DNA of 64,000 nt from JABSSA01 sp039984715 (GTDB taxonomy: Bacteria > Pseudomonadota > Alphaproteobacteria > Rhodobacterales > Rhodobacteraceae). The position numbers and the translations under genes are program-made. The stretch spans positions 186,001 to 250,000 of the forward strand of contig JBDWUA010000012.1 of assembly GCA_039984715.1 (NCBI GenBank), written 5' to 3'. The number at the start of each line of letters is the position of its first letter. Position 1 is the stretch's first letter. Under the pieces are notes generated by a model. It ran no database searches. It was not told the DNA's origin and was given only the letters and a program-made list of their open reading frames with translations. Shown one piece after another: positions 17,940 to 26,106 of this stretch.

Positions 17940-18506
17940 ATGAGTCTTTCGATCTGCATTCCATATTTTTCCGGAGCTGGGCACACAGCACAATTGGCGC
18001 ACGAAATTGCTAAAGGTTTTGGACAAGATCGCGCGCGACTTATTGATGTGACGCGCGTCCATGATGACGATTGGTACGCGCTAGATACCTGTCACGCTAT
18101 TGTCTTTGGATCACCGACATACATGGGTTCAACGGCCGCGCAATTTAACGCGTTCTTGGAAACCGCTGCGGCGGACAGGTGGCCCGAACCGGGATGGGCA
18201 GATAAGATTGCCGCAGGCTTTACCGTGGCCAATCATCCATCTGGCGACAAACTGATCGCCCTTCAACGCATTCAAACATATGCGGCACAGATGGGAATGA
18301 TTTGGGTGGGGCAAACCAGTGTTGGCGCCCCGGTTTTTCCTGAAAGAGAAGGTCTCAATTCGGATGGCTCTTGGATTGGACTCATGGCCACTTCTTCGCG
18401 GGATAAAACAGAAATGCTGCGCCCGCAGGATCGCCAAACGGCCAACGCCTTTGGATTACGAATTGCCAACGCAACGCGTCGTTGGAACAACCTTCCCTCT
18501 GATTGA
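17940..18506 (+). CDS. Flavodoxin-like / NADPH-dependent FMN reductase family protein
   Basis: A 188-residue protein with a flavodoxin fold: the N-terminal strand-loop SICIPYFSGAGHTAQLAHEIA binds the FMN phosphate, and FGSPTYMGSTAAQF is the WrbA/flavodoxin isoalloxazine loop. The start ATG at 17940 follows a GAGAGGA site. It probably transfers electrons to quinones or an unknown partner. The IMPACT-family gene begins 8 bp downstream, so the two are likely co-transcribed. Confidence 0.85.
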   Translation: MSLSICIPYFSGAGHTAQLAHEIAKGFGQDRARLIDVTRVHDDDWYALDTCHAIVFGSPTYMGSTAAQFNAFLETAAADRWPEPGWADKIAAGFTVANHPSGDKLIALQRIQTYAAQMGMIWVGQTSVGAPVFPEREGLNSDGSWIGLMATSSRDKTEMLRPQDRQTANAFGLRIANATRRWNNLPSD

Positions 18507-18513
18507 TCCGTTC

Positions 18514-18873
18514 ATGCAGGTTTTTGAAAACATCATTACGGATCGCGGATCAAAATATGCCGTTTCAGGCGGGCATTGCACATCCGCGCAGGACGCAAAG
18601 GCATTCATCAAAACGCTCAAACGCAAAAAGAAATTTGCAAAAGCGACCCATCATTCCTGGGCCGCTGTCACGGCAAGTGGTGCCCTTAAAGGCGACGATG
18701 GAGAAAGCGGCGCGGGCAACATCATTCTGGCTATGTTGGAACGTGACAAAATCTTGGACGAGATTGTCGTGGTAACGCGCTGGTATGGTGGCAAACATTT
18801 GGGGGGTGATCGGTTTCGACATGTCCAAGACGCTGTGCGGTATTACCTGAACGCTTCATCAGATGAACCCTAG
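18514..18873 (+). CDS. IMPACT/YigZ family protein, short form
   Basis: A 119-residue protein matching only the N-terminal UPF0029 (Impact) domain: ATHHSWAA, the DDGESGAGNIIL loop (family DDGEP-GTAG) and VVVTRWYGGKHLGGDRFRHVQDAVRYYL. The second, EF-G-domain-V-like part of full-length YigZ (~200 residues) is absent, and the stop follows the domain cleanly. The function is linked to translation control in the family but is unproven for short forms. Confidence 0.85.
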   Translation: MQVFENIITDRGSKYAVSGGHCTSAQDAKAFIKTLKRKKKFAKATHHSWAAVTASGALKGDDGESGAGNIILAMLERDKILDEIVVVTRWYGGKHLGGDRFRHVQDAVRYYLNASSDEP

Positions 18874-18910
18874 GAATTGGACCCCACGCAGATGCGTTTC
18901 ATCTGTTAAA

Positions 18911-18939
18911 CATTGGCGCGCGCAGAGCACGCGCCAATG
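18911..18939. terminator. Hairpin between convergent genes
   Basis: CATTGGCGCG and CGCGCCAATG form a perfect 10-bp stem around a 9-nt loop, 11 bp from the stop of the convergent 5'-nucleotidase gene. T-rich sequence follows on the plus side. It probably ends transcription from both sides. Confidence 0.65.
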
Positions 18940-18950
18940 GTATTATTTGG

Positions 18951-20510
18951 TTATTCCGCTTCCGTGATACGCCCATCCGTATACGGCGAAAACGGACCCT
19001 TTGCCGCAAGGAATTCAGCTGTAACATCGGCCAGATCGGGGCCGTAGTCATAGGCATTTGCAGCAGTTTTAAACATGTCGTATCCATCACCACCATTGCG
19101 AACATAGTTGTTCGAAACGACGCCATAGACCTTTTCCATGTCCAAAGGTGCGCCGTTCACCAAGACTTCGGTGATACGATCACCTGCTGGTTTCGTCGCA
19201 TCAAAGCCAAAAGTCATGCCCGCCACCTGCGGAAAGCGGCCTGCGCCCTCTTCCACCTGGCTCACACCGTTTTCCAGTGCGTCTTTCAGCACGGCACCGG
19301 ACACATGGAATGTCGACAGCGTGTTCTGGAAAGGAAGAACCGTCAGCACTTCGCCCATTGTGACCGGACCTGCATCAATCGACGCACGGATACCGCCGCC
19401 ATTCTGGATTGCCACTTCGATACCCTGATCTTTGACACGATCCAGCATCGCATCAGCGATCAAAGACCCCATCTGGCATTCTTCCGCGCGACAAAATTTG
19501 CGATCCCCTTCAATTGGTTCTGCAGTTTCTGCCACAACTTCATTGCGGATTTCATCCAACGGCGCTGCGGCTTCTGCGATACGGGCTTTTACTGCTGCGT
19601 CTTCAGACACGCTCGCATCCATCAGGATCGGGCCGCCTTTAGCTGAAAGCACGTTACCGTCATCGTCAAACGTCACGTTCAATTCGCCCAAGTATTTGCC
19701 ATACGCATAGGCCTGAACAATCGATACGCCGTTTTGAACGGTTGGATAAGGGCCGTCAGCGCTGTCGTCATCACTGTTAAGATAAGTATTCGTGTGCCCA
19801 CCAACGATGACATCAATGCCTGTCGTTGCATCAGCGATATATAGGTCAGTTTGGTAACCGGAATGCGACAAAAGCACTATCTTATTGACGCCCGCTGCGA
19901 TCATCTTGTCAACTTCGGCCTGCGCTGCTGGAGCTGGGTCTCCAAAAATCACATTTGGACCCGGTGATGACAATTCACCCGTGCTTTGCGGTGTAAGACC
20001 AATCAGGCCAATTTTTTCGCCCGCTTGCTCGATCACTGTCGATTTCACCAAAGCATCGGCCAGCAACGGCTCGCCGGTATAGTCTGCGTTGGACATCAAG
20101 ACCGGAAATTCCACCGCATCGATAAACCCGCGCAATACCTCAGGGCCATGATTGAACTCGTGGTTCCCAACGGTCATCGCCGTATAGCCCATTTGGTTCA
20201 TCATCTCAGCTGCCAACTTACCCTTGTAGTAAGTGTAAAACAGAGTTCCCTGAAACTGATCGCCCCCATCCAGAAGCATCCAATTGTTTGATCTTGCTTT
20301 GGCGTCGCTGATGGCGGTCATCAAACGTGCCGATCCACCAAAACATTCTCCTGCGTCATTGTCCTCAGCGCTACATCCAGAATCGTATTTGCTGATCGGT
20401 TCAAAGCGAGCGTGAAAATCGTTTGTGTGCAGAATGGTCAGTGAGTAATCCGCAAAGCTAGTGCCCGCGCTTAATGCCAGTGCAGCAGTGGCTGTCAGGA
20501 ATCGATGCAT
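18951..20510 (-). CDS. Periplasmic 5'-nucleotidase / 2',3'-cyclic-nucleotide phosphodiesterase family
   Basis: A 519-residue UshA-like protein. A signal peptide (MHRFLTATAALALSAGTSFA) is followed by a calcineurin-like metallophosphatase domain: LTILHTNDFHARFEP, DGGDQFQGT, TVGNHEFNHGPE, SHSGYQTD and GGHTN. The 5'-nucleotidase C-terminal domain spans about residues 340-500 (IQNGGGIRASI, FGFDATKPAGDRI, NNYVRNGGDGYDMF). It liberates phosphate and nucleosides from extracellular nucleotides, which suits nucleoside salvage encoded later in the window. A strong AGGGGG ribosome-binding site precedes the ATG. Confidence 0.93.
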   Translation of the reverse strand: MHRFLTATAALALSAGTSFADYSLTILHTNDFHARFEPISKYDSGCSAEDNDAGECFGGSARLMTAISDAKARSNNWMLLDGGDQFQGTLFYTYYKGKLAAEMMNQMGYTAMTVGNHEFNHGPEVLRGFIDAVEFPVLMSNADYTGEPLLADALVKSTVIEQAGEKIGLIGLTPQSTGELSSPGPNVIFGDPAPAAQAEVDKMIAAGVNKIVLLSHSGYQTDLYIADATTGIDVIVGGHTNTYLNSDDDSADGPYPTVQNGVSIVQAYAYGKYLGELNVTFDDDGNVLSAKGGPILMDASVSEDAAVKARIAEAAAPLDEIRNEVVAETAEPIEGDRKFCRAEECQMGSLIADAMLDRVKDQGIEVAIQNGGGIRASIDAGPVTMGEVLTVLPFQNTLSTFHVSGAVLKDALENGVSQVEEGAGRFPQVAGMTFGFDATKPAGDRITEVLVNGAPLDMEKVYGVVSNNYVRNGGDGYDMFKTAANAYDYGPDLADVTAEFLAAKGPFSPYTDGRITEAE

Positions 20511-20677
20511 TTGAAATGCCCCCTATGATTTTTGTAGTACTACTTTGGCGTGGACTGGCGACAGGAGTCAAACGTCCTTGTGGTCTCATTGCGTAACGGC
20601 ATGTGTGTTGCACGAAAAGTATTCAAACCACGTGCCAAGTGCTTGACGCCTTGGCAATCGCAGGCCAAGACCGCTGC

Positions 20678-21439
20678 ATGCTAATTTACAAAATCCTGCG
20701 GGCCGAAGAATGGGCCGAGTTGCGCCAAAAGGGGGAAACCCAAGGTGCGCCAATCGATATCGCTGACGGCTATGTGCACTTTTCGACTGCTGAACAAGCG
20801 GCGGAAACGGCGGCGAAGTATTTTGCGAATATCGATGGGTTAATTCTTGCCGCGTATGAAGCGGACGGGTTGGACAAACTTGTTTGGGAACCTTCACGTG
20901 GCGGGGCTTTGTTCCCGCACCTTTATGCGCCTTTGCGACTGGACCAATTGCGCTGGCATACGGGCCTTCCTTTTGTTGACGGCGCACATCGATTTCCACC
21001 TGAAATCAATTGGGCTGATACATTTGTTGACCCAGACCGCGTGCAATTCGAAACGTTCAAAGCACTGCCACGCGATACCGAAATAAATATGCTCAATCTG
21101 GTGCGCTTGCGTGCAGTTGCTCAATATCCCGACGGGCATCCGTCTGATGGCCTGTCAGGCGCTGAAGCATATGCAAATTACGGGCGCGAAACAGCACCAA
21201 TTCTGGCGCGGGTTGGCGGTGATATTCTGTGGCGCGGTGGATTTGAAACGGCGCTTATTGGGCCTGCAACCGAAGTTTGGGATGCGGTGTTTATTGCACG
21301 CTATCCTTCTGCAAATGCCTTCCTCGACATGGTAACAGACGCGGATTATCAACGCGCCGTTGTCCATCGGCAGGCCGCTGTGGAAACCTCGCGATTGTTG
21401 CGATGTGCTCCTTCGACTAATGGTAAGGCCTTCGGATGA
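20678..21439 (+). CDS. DUF952-DUF1330 fusion protein
   Basis: A 253-residue protein. Residues 1-110 match DUF952 (IYKILRAEEWAEL, DGYVHFSTAEQAAETAAKYF, LVWEPSRGGALFPHLYAPL), a small predicted ADP-ribosyltransferase-like fold. Residues ~130-245 match a DUF1330-like ferredoxin fold (INMLNLVRLRAVAQY, GAEAYANYGRETAPIL, FIARYPSANAFLDMV). In many Rhodobacterales the DUF952 gene alone precedes pyrD, so the C-terminal domain is an addition. Its stop overlaps the pyrD start (ATGA). The start is the ATG at 20678 because the frame upstream is not family-like. Confidence 0.8.
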   Translation: MLIYKILRAEEWAELRQKGETQGAPIDIADGYVHFSTAEQAAETAAKYFANIDGLILAAYEADGLDKLVWEPSRGGALFPHLYAPLRLDQLRWHTGLPFVDGAHRFPPEINWADTFVDPDRVQFETFKALPRDTEINMLNLVRLRAVAQYPDGHPSDGLSGAEAYANYGRETAPILARVGGDILWRGGFETALIGPATEVWDAVFIARYPSANAFLDMVTDADYQRAVVHRQAAVETSRLLRCAPSTNGKAFG

Positions 21440-22479
21440 ACATTTTTGAAAAGCTCGGCCTAGGCGCTTTGCTTCGGATTGATCCGGAATTGGCGCATGG
21501 GGTGGCATTACGAGCTTTGCGCACGCCCTTTGCACCCTCTCCGGGTCCTGTCACGTCAAATCGTTTGCGCACCAAGGTCGCGGGTCTCGATTTGATGAGC
21601 CCCATTGGGCTTGCCGCCGGATTTGACAAAAATGCCGAAGTTGTCGCCCCCCTGATGAAATCCGGTTTCGGATTCATCGAAGTGGGTGCCGCGACGCCTT
21701 TGGCTCAGCCCGGAAATCCGAAACCACGCCTGTTTCGATTGGCCGAAGATCATGCAGCGATCAATCGGTTCGGGTTTAACAATGATGGCATCCAAGCCAT
21801 CGCGGACCGTTTGTCCCAAAAACCCAATGGTGATGTGCCTGTGGGTTTGAACCTAGGTGCTAACAAAGACAGCCCAAACCGGGCCGATGATTTCATCAAG
21901 GTGTTGGAACTGGCCCAGCCTCACGTCGATTTCGCGACAATCAATGTATCCAGCCCAAACACAGAAAAACTGCGCGACCTGCAAGGTCCAATGGCACTGG
22001 CGGCCTTGTTGGACGGTGTCTGTCAAATTCGCGGCAAGACGCCAATCTTCCTAAAGATTGCGCCTGATCTGTCTGATCAAGACATTGCAGACATCGCCAA
22101 AGTGGCGACAGACGCCCGTATCGACGCAATCATCGCGACGAACACCACGCTGTCGCGCGACAACTTGAAAAGCCAGCACGCGCCCGAAAAAGGGGGTCTG
22201 TCCGGTCAACCGTTGTTCGAGGCCTCGACGCGGGTATTGGCCCGCTTGTCGACGTTGACGGACATTCCTTTGATTGGCGTTGGTGGCGTGGCCAGTGGCG
22301 AACAAGCGTACGCAAAGATCAAAGCCGGCGCGACAGCGGTGCAGTTATATACTGGTCTGGTTTATGGTGGGCTGAGCCTTGCGGCGCAGATTGCGAATGA
22401 CCTTGATACCCTATTGGCACGCGATGGGTTTGAAAATGTAAGTCAAGCTGTCGGAGTTTCCCGCGAAGCTTGGCTGTAA
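21436..22479 (+). CDS. pyrD: Dihydroorotate dehydrogenase (quinone), class 2
   Basis: A 347-residue flavoenzyme that oxidises dihydroorotate to orotate and passes electrons to ubiquinone at the inner membrane. It has the class-2 N-terminal extension (FEKLGLGALLRIDPELAHGVAL) and the FMN/substrate motifs GLAAGFDKNAEV, FIEVGAATPLAQPGNPKPRLFR, INVSSPNTEKLRDLQ and LIGVGGVASGEQAYAKI. The gene is translationally coupled to the DUF952 fusion upstream. It converges with the MATE gene 6 bp downstream. Confidence 0.97.
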   Translation: MNIFEKLGLGALLRIDPELAHGVALRALRTPFAPSPGPVTSNRLRTKVAGLDLMSPIGLAAGFDKNAEVVAPLMKSGFGFIEVGAATPLAQPGNPKPRLFRLAEDHAAINRFGFNNDGIQAIADRLSQKPNGDVPVGLNLGANKDSPNRADDFIKVLELAQPHVDFATINVSSPNTEKLRDLQGPMALAALLDGVCQIRGKTPIFLKIAPDLSDQDIADIAKVATDARIDAIIATNTTLSRDNLKSQHAPEKGGLSGQPLFEASTRVLARLSTLTDIPLIGVGGVASGEQAYAKIKAGATAVQLYTGLVYGGLSLAAQIANDLDTLLARDGFENVSQAVGVSREAWL

Positions 22480-22485
22480 ATCCGT

Positions 22486-23817
22486 TTATTGGTTGAGCCG
22501 TTCAAGCGCTGGATATCGAAGCCCCAAGGTCACACCGCGTGCAACAAACGACACAAGTAAAGCCACCCACAAACCGTGGTTGCCCCAAATCGGCATAAAC
22601 ACGGCGGCTGCAATCGCATAGGCCACAGCGCTTAGAACCATCATGTTACGCATATCGACGCCGCGTGCTGCGCCTATAAAAATGCCGTCAAACATCCACG
22701 CGGCACATCCCAAAATCGGCGCGAACACCATGTATGGTAAATAAGATCGCGCGGCGGATTGAACCGCATCATCTTTGGCCATCGTGTCAATGATCCAAGG
22801 CCCGGCCAGCGCGAAGGCAATCGCCAAAAGCACGCAAATGCCAAATCCCCACATCCCGGTTAACACGGCACTTCGGCGCAGGCGTCCGCGATCACCCCGC
22901 CCGATCGCTCGGGCAACAAGAGTTTCAGCCGTAAAGGCAAACCCATCCAAAGCATGTGCTGTGATGTGTAAAAATTGCAGCAACACCTCGTTTGCGGCCA
23001 ATGTCACATCGCCAAATTGCGCGCCCAGAAACGTGAAGGATGTGAAAATCCCCATCAACAGCAGAGACCGCACAAGAATGTCTCGGTTCAACAGCGCCAT
23101 GCGCACCAATCGCGCCCTGTCCAACACGCGCGTCCAATCACGCCAATATCCCCGTTTAAACGCATCGCGACAAAACCAAATCGCCAACCCCGCCCCCGAG
23201 ACTTCTGCAATGACGGTTGCAAATGCGACGCCAGACACGCCCAAACCCAACCCAAGCACAAACCACAGGTCCAAAGCGACATTTAACCCATTCATAAGCA
23301 ACTGGATCCAGAACACAGCGCCCGTTCGTTCCATCGCAACCAACCAGCCGGTACAGGCGTAAATTGTAATGGCAAGCGGTGCGGACCAGATGCGGATAAA
23401 CAGATATTCGCGCGCAAGGCTTTCGACTTCTGGGCTTGTTGGGTCCCACGAAAAGGACAGCCAAATGATCAAAGGATAGCAGGCAATAATCAGCAATCCG
23501 CCGACCCAAGCCACAATCAAAGCACGGGTCAGGATAGCAGAGACTTCGGCGTCGTCGCCCGCTCCGGCGGCTTGTCCGACCAAGCCGACCGTTCCCATGC
23601 GCAAAAACCCGAATATCCAAAACGCTGTGGACAGAATAATCGCGCCAAGTGCAACGGCCCCGATCGGGGCCGCCTGCCCCATCTGCCCGACCACACCAAC
23701 ATCAACTGCACCAAGAATTGGCACCGTGGCATTCGACAAAACTATGGGTAAGGCGATGCGAAGAACGCGCCCATGTGTCAGCGGCTGGGGTTGCTGCGAC
23801 AGTTTCGCGTCAGTCAC
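22486..23817 (-). CDS. MATE-family efflux transporter (DinF/NorM type)
   Basis: A 443-residue membrane protein with about twelve helices in two repeats. The N-terminal segment RIALPIVLSNATVPILGAVDVGVVG is the MatE domain signature. It probably exports cationic compounds using an ion gradient. The GTG start at 23817 overlaps the stop of the upstream thioesterase by 8 bp, so the three genes 24747-22486 form an operon. Confidence 0.92.
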   Translation of the reverse strand: MTDAKLSQQPQPLTHGRVLRIALPIVLSNATVPILGAVDVGVVGQMGQAAPIGAVALGAIILSTAFWIFGFLRMGTVGLVGQAAGAGDDAEVSAILTRALIVAWVGGLLIIACYPLIIWLSFSWDPTSPEVESLAREYLFIRIWSAPLAITIYACTGWLVAMERTGAVFWIQLLMNGLNVALDLWFVLGLGLGVSGVAFATVIAEVSGAGLAIWFCRDAFKRGYWRDWTRVLDRARLVRMALLNRDILVRSLLLMGIFTSFTFLGAQFGDVTLAANEVLLQFLHITAHALDGFAFTAETLVARAIGRGDRGRLRRSAVLTGMWGFGICVLLAIAFALAGPWIIDTMAKDDAVQSAARSYLPYMVFAPILGCAAWMFDGIFIGAARGVDMRNMMVLSAVAYAIAAAVFMPIWGNHGLWVALLVSFVARGVTLGLRYPALERLNQ

Positions 23818-24310
23818 GGCGCTGCGGCATTACGAAATGACCAGTGCCTTGGGCAAACAGCCTTGCCCGATTGTCTTGCCACGCCTCAACATGGACGCTG
23901 GCATAACGACGCCCTTTGCGATTGATCCGAGCGCGCGCGTAAGCGTCTCTTGGCAATCCGGATCGCAAATAATCGGTGCTGAAATCGACGGTCTTCGGCA
24001 ACCGACGTTGAGACGCGTCTTCGGTTACCAGTGTCCCGCCTTCTATGTCGTCCCAAAGATAGGCCCAACTTAAGGACACCACCGCAGTAACTTCAAGAAA
24101 TGCGGCAGTAACCCCACCATGAATTGCAGGCAAAATCGGGTTCCCAATCAGTTTTTCACTAAAGGGCAAGATACCCGTCAGCTCATCCCCGCGTCGGTCA
24201 AATTGCATGCCCAAAAACTGGATGTAGGGCACACCAGCGATCAAGTCCCGCAATGCGGCGTCTCTGCGCTCTTTGACGATCTGGACGGGTTCAGGGAGGG
24301 AACGTTTCAT
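23810..24310 (-). CDS. PaaI-type hotdog thioesterase
   Basis: A 166-residue single-hotdog protein. The HGGVTAAFLEVTAVVS helix is the PaaI/4HBT signature, with NPILPAIHGG before it. It is expected to cleave acyl-CoA thioesters in the cytoplasm. It overlaps the neighbouring thioesterase gene by 4 bp (ATGA) and the MATE gene by 8 bp. The first ~50 residues are predicted helical and may mediate oligomerisation. Confidence 0.9.
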   Translation of the reverse strand: MKRSLPEPVQIVKERRDAALRDLIAGVPYIQFLGMQFDRRGDELTGILPFSEKLIGNPILPAIHGGVTAAFLEVTAVVSLSWAYLWDDIEGGTLVTEDASQRRLPKTVDFSTDYLRSGLPRDAYARARINRKGRRYASVHVEAWQDNRARLFAQGTGHFVMPQRRD

Positions 24311-24747
24311 TTGCTTTTCGCCTGATCAACGGTGAAGGCTGCTGTGGCCATCGCAACGGGGTTTTGGTCATCTGCGTCCCATGCTTCGGCCCGCACGAAT
24401 GCCACAGATCGGGTCACGTGGTAACATTCTGCACGCGTTGTAATCGCATCGCCGGGTTTGGCCGGGCGCATATAATCAATGCGCAAATCCAAGGTCGCTG
24501 TCACACCCGGGTTTTCGGGATGACTCATGACGGCTGCGCCACAACATGTATCCATCAACGCAGACACAGCACCCCCCGCAATGACACGCGTTTCGGGATC
24601 CCCAATCAAGCGATCATCATAGGGCATGCGAATTATGGCTATGCCATCACCAATGGTAACAAGTTCCATTTTCAGGTCTCGCGAGTGAGGAATGCCTTCA
24701 ATGAACTGGCGTGCGCGTTTGGCTATGTCGGTCATGTAATCCGTCAT
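24307..24747 (-). CDS. PaaI-type hotdog thioesterase, second paralogue
   Basis: A 146-residue hotdog protein with VIAGGAVSALMDTCCGAAV in place of the common HGG helix and DLRIDYMRPAKPGDAI as the second family block. ATGs at 24747 and 24735 are both possible starts; neither has a strong ribosome-binding site. A longer frame to 24834 would cross a 21-bp palindrome and is not favoured. It begins the three-gene operon with the second thioesterase and the MATE gene. Confidence 0.88.
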   Translation of the reverse strand: MTDYMTDIAKRARQFIEGIPHSRDLKMELVTIGDGIAIIRMPYDDRLIGDPETRVIAGGAVSALMDTCCGAAVMSHPENPGVTATLDLRIDYMRPAKPGDAITTRAECYHVTRSVAFVRAEAWDADDQNPVAMATAAFTVDQAKSK

Positions 24748-24783
24748 GTTGTTCGCGCATAAATGAACAGCACACAGCAAGAA

Positions 24784-24804
24784 GTGCAACCCGAGCGGTT
24801 GCAC
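24784..24804. promoter_or_regulatory. 21-bp inverted repeat between divergent thioesterase and MerR genes
   Basis: GTGCAACC-CGAGC-GGTTGCAC, perfect 8-bp arms with a 5-nt spacer. It lies 37 bp upstream of the thioesterase ATG (24747) and 44 bp upstream of the MerR ATG (24849). This placement suits an operator for one or both divergent promoters, possibly for the adjacent MerR protein. Confidence 0.55.
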
Positions 24805-24848
24805 GAATGCATTGGCGTCATTAGGCTTGCGCACAGGGAGTTAGTTTT

Positions 24849-25238
24849 ATGGCCTTGGCTGAAGATGCGCGTTTAAGCTTCAAAGAGATGTGTGCGGAGT
24901 TCGATGTAACCCCCCGTACTTTGAGATATTATGAGTATATAGAGCTTCTTCAGCCTGATCGCGAAGGCCGGTCTCGCTTTTATGGTGCGCGTGAATGCGC
25001 CAGAATGAAGTTGATCCTACGTGGCCGTAAGTTTGGCTTTCAACTGGAAGAAATCCGCCAGTGGCTTCAGATTTATGAAGAACAGGGCAACGAAGCACAG
25101 ATGAAAGCTTGGGTTGAACTTGCTGATCGCCAGTTGGGCGAGTTGGCCGAACAGCGCCAACAAATGGACGAGGCAATCGACGAACTCAAGTCATTGCGTG
25201 ACAAGATCGAAGGCAGTTTGTCCGAAAAAACAAGCTGA
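24849..25238 (+). CDS. MerR-family transcriptional regulator
   Basis: A 129-residue regulator. The MerR winged HTH is at about residues 10-75 (FKEMCAEFDVTPRTLRYYEYIELL and ECARMKLILRGRKFGFQLEEI), followed by a coiled-coil dimer helix to about residue 125. There is no cysteine metal site at the C-terminus, so it is not a metal sensor. It is a paralogue of the MerR at 25671 and resembles the short MerR proteins (LiuR-like) that control acyl-CoA catabolism in proteobacteria. That link is inference from its neighbours. Confidence 0.92.
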   Translation: MALAEDARLSFKEMCAEFDVTPRTLRYYEYIELLQPDREGRSRFYGARECARMKLILRGRKFGFQLEEIRQWLQIYEEQGNEAQMKAWVELADRQLGELAEQRQQMDEAIDELKSLRDKIEGSLSEKTS

Positions 25239-25670
25239 TCGAACGCGGCCTGCTTAGATTTGTGTGATCTAGCCCGGTCGTAGCGCATAAAGACCAACCA
25301 TCTTTATTTTCGAATGCGCATTTTTTGATGTTTTCATCACGACGCAAGGCCATGCACTGATCAAACGGGTGACAACTCGCATGTTAGTTGTACATTCTCA
25401 CATATTTTTGGCGTTTACAGTCGGTTTCTTACTTGTGAAATATTCAAGCACGATAAGGTGACGCGAAAAACCGCGTCTTTGCACCTTGTTCCCTGCAAAG
25501 CTGTTGATTTTGTTTTGAAACTTTGTGCGCTCACAAGTTGACGCAAAGGCAATCGACCCTTTACCGCTTTGAAAGTGACGTAACGTTGAACTTACGTCAA
25601 CGTCAACCAGCGTTGTATCTAGCTATCAACATCCCATCTGCAAGCCAGATGAAACACCAGAGTAATTGAA
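25239..25670. other. Intergenic region between the two MerR genes
   Basis: 432 bp without a supported gene. It contains a nested hairpin at 25455-25487: outer stem AAGGTG/CACCTT and inner stem ACGCG/CGCGT with a AAAAAC loop. A 33-bp composite operator element lies at 25575-25607. The remainder looks AT-rich and unstructured. Confidence 0.6.
25575..25607 (-). promoter_or_regulatory. 33-bp composite operator upstream of the second MerR gene
   Basis: Read on the minus strand it is GTTGACGTTGACGTAAG, then 6 nt, then GTTACGTCAC. The same two modules in the same spacing occur at 30691-30723 before the thiolase gene, with 26 of 33 positions identical. The repeated GACGT/ACGTC halves form dyads like the binding sites known for MerR-type LiuR regulators. 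It lies 63 bp upstream of the ATG at 25671, which suggests autoregulation. Confidence 0.7.
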
Positions 25671-26072
25671 ATGACAGACTGCAGGATGACTATCAGAGAA
25701 ATGTGCGACGCGTTTGACGTAACCCCTCGCACATTGCGCTTCTACGAAGCAAAGGAACTTCTGTTCCCAATCCGCATCGGACAAAAGCGTCTGTTCACAA
25801 AACGTGACCGTGCCCGACTGAAATTGATTTTACGCGGAAAGCGTTTTGGGTTCAGTCTGGAAGATATCCGCCAGCTGCTCGACCTGTACGACATGGGCGA
25901 CCAACAACAAACGCAATTGCGCCGAACATACGACATTGCGCTCGAACGCTTGAACCAAATGGAAGCGCAACGAAACGAACTCTCCGAAGCCATCGGAGAA
26001 CTTAAAGAACAGCTGCAATGGGGCGAAACAATTCTGAAACAGATGGATCAACCCACAGCTGCTGCCGAATAA
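25671..26072 (+). CDS. MerR-family transcriptional regulator, second paralogue
   Basis: A 133-residue MerR protein with HTH at about residues 5-75 (IREMCDAFDVTPRTLRFYEAKELL; RARLKLILRGKRFGFSLEDIRQLLDLYD) and a long C-terminal coiled coil. It shares the sequence VTPRTLR-YE and KLILRG--FGF with the neighbour at 24849, so the pair arose by duplication. It lies 34 bp upstream of the acyl-CoA dehydrogenase gene and is very probably co-transcribed with it. The operator at 25575 lies before it. Confidence 0.92.
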   Translation: MTDCRMTIREMCDAFDVTPRTLRFYEAKELLFPIRIGQKRLFTKRDRARLKLILRGKRFGFSLEDIRQLLDLYDMGDQQQTQLRRTYDIALERLNQMEAQRNELSEAIGELKEQLQWGETILKQMDQPTAAAE

Positions 26073-26106
26073 ATCGGCTATACCTACACGACTAAGGGAG
26101 ACACCT

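Noticed and set aside
20534..20543. GTAGTACTAC palindrome upstream of the 5'-nucleotidase gene
   Set aside because: Only 10 bp long with no second copy seen; not enough to propose an operator.
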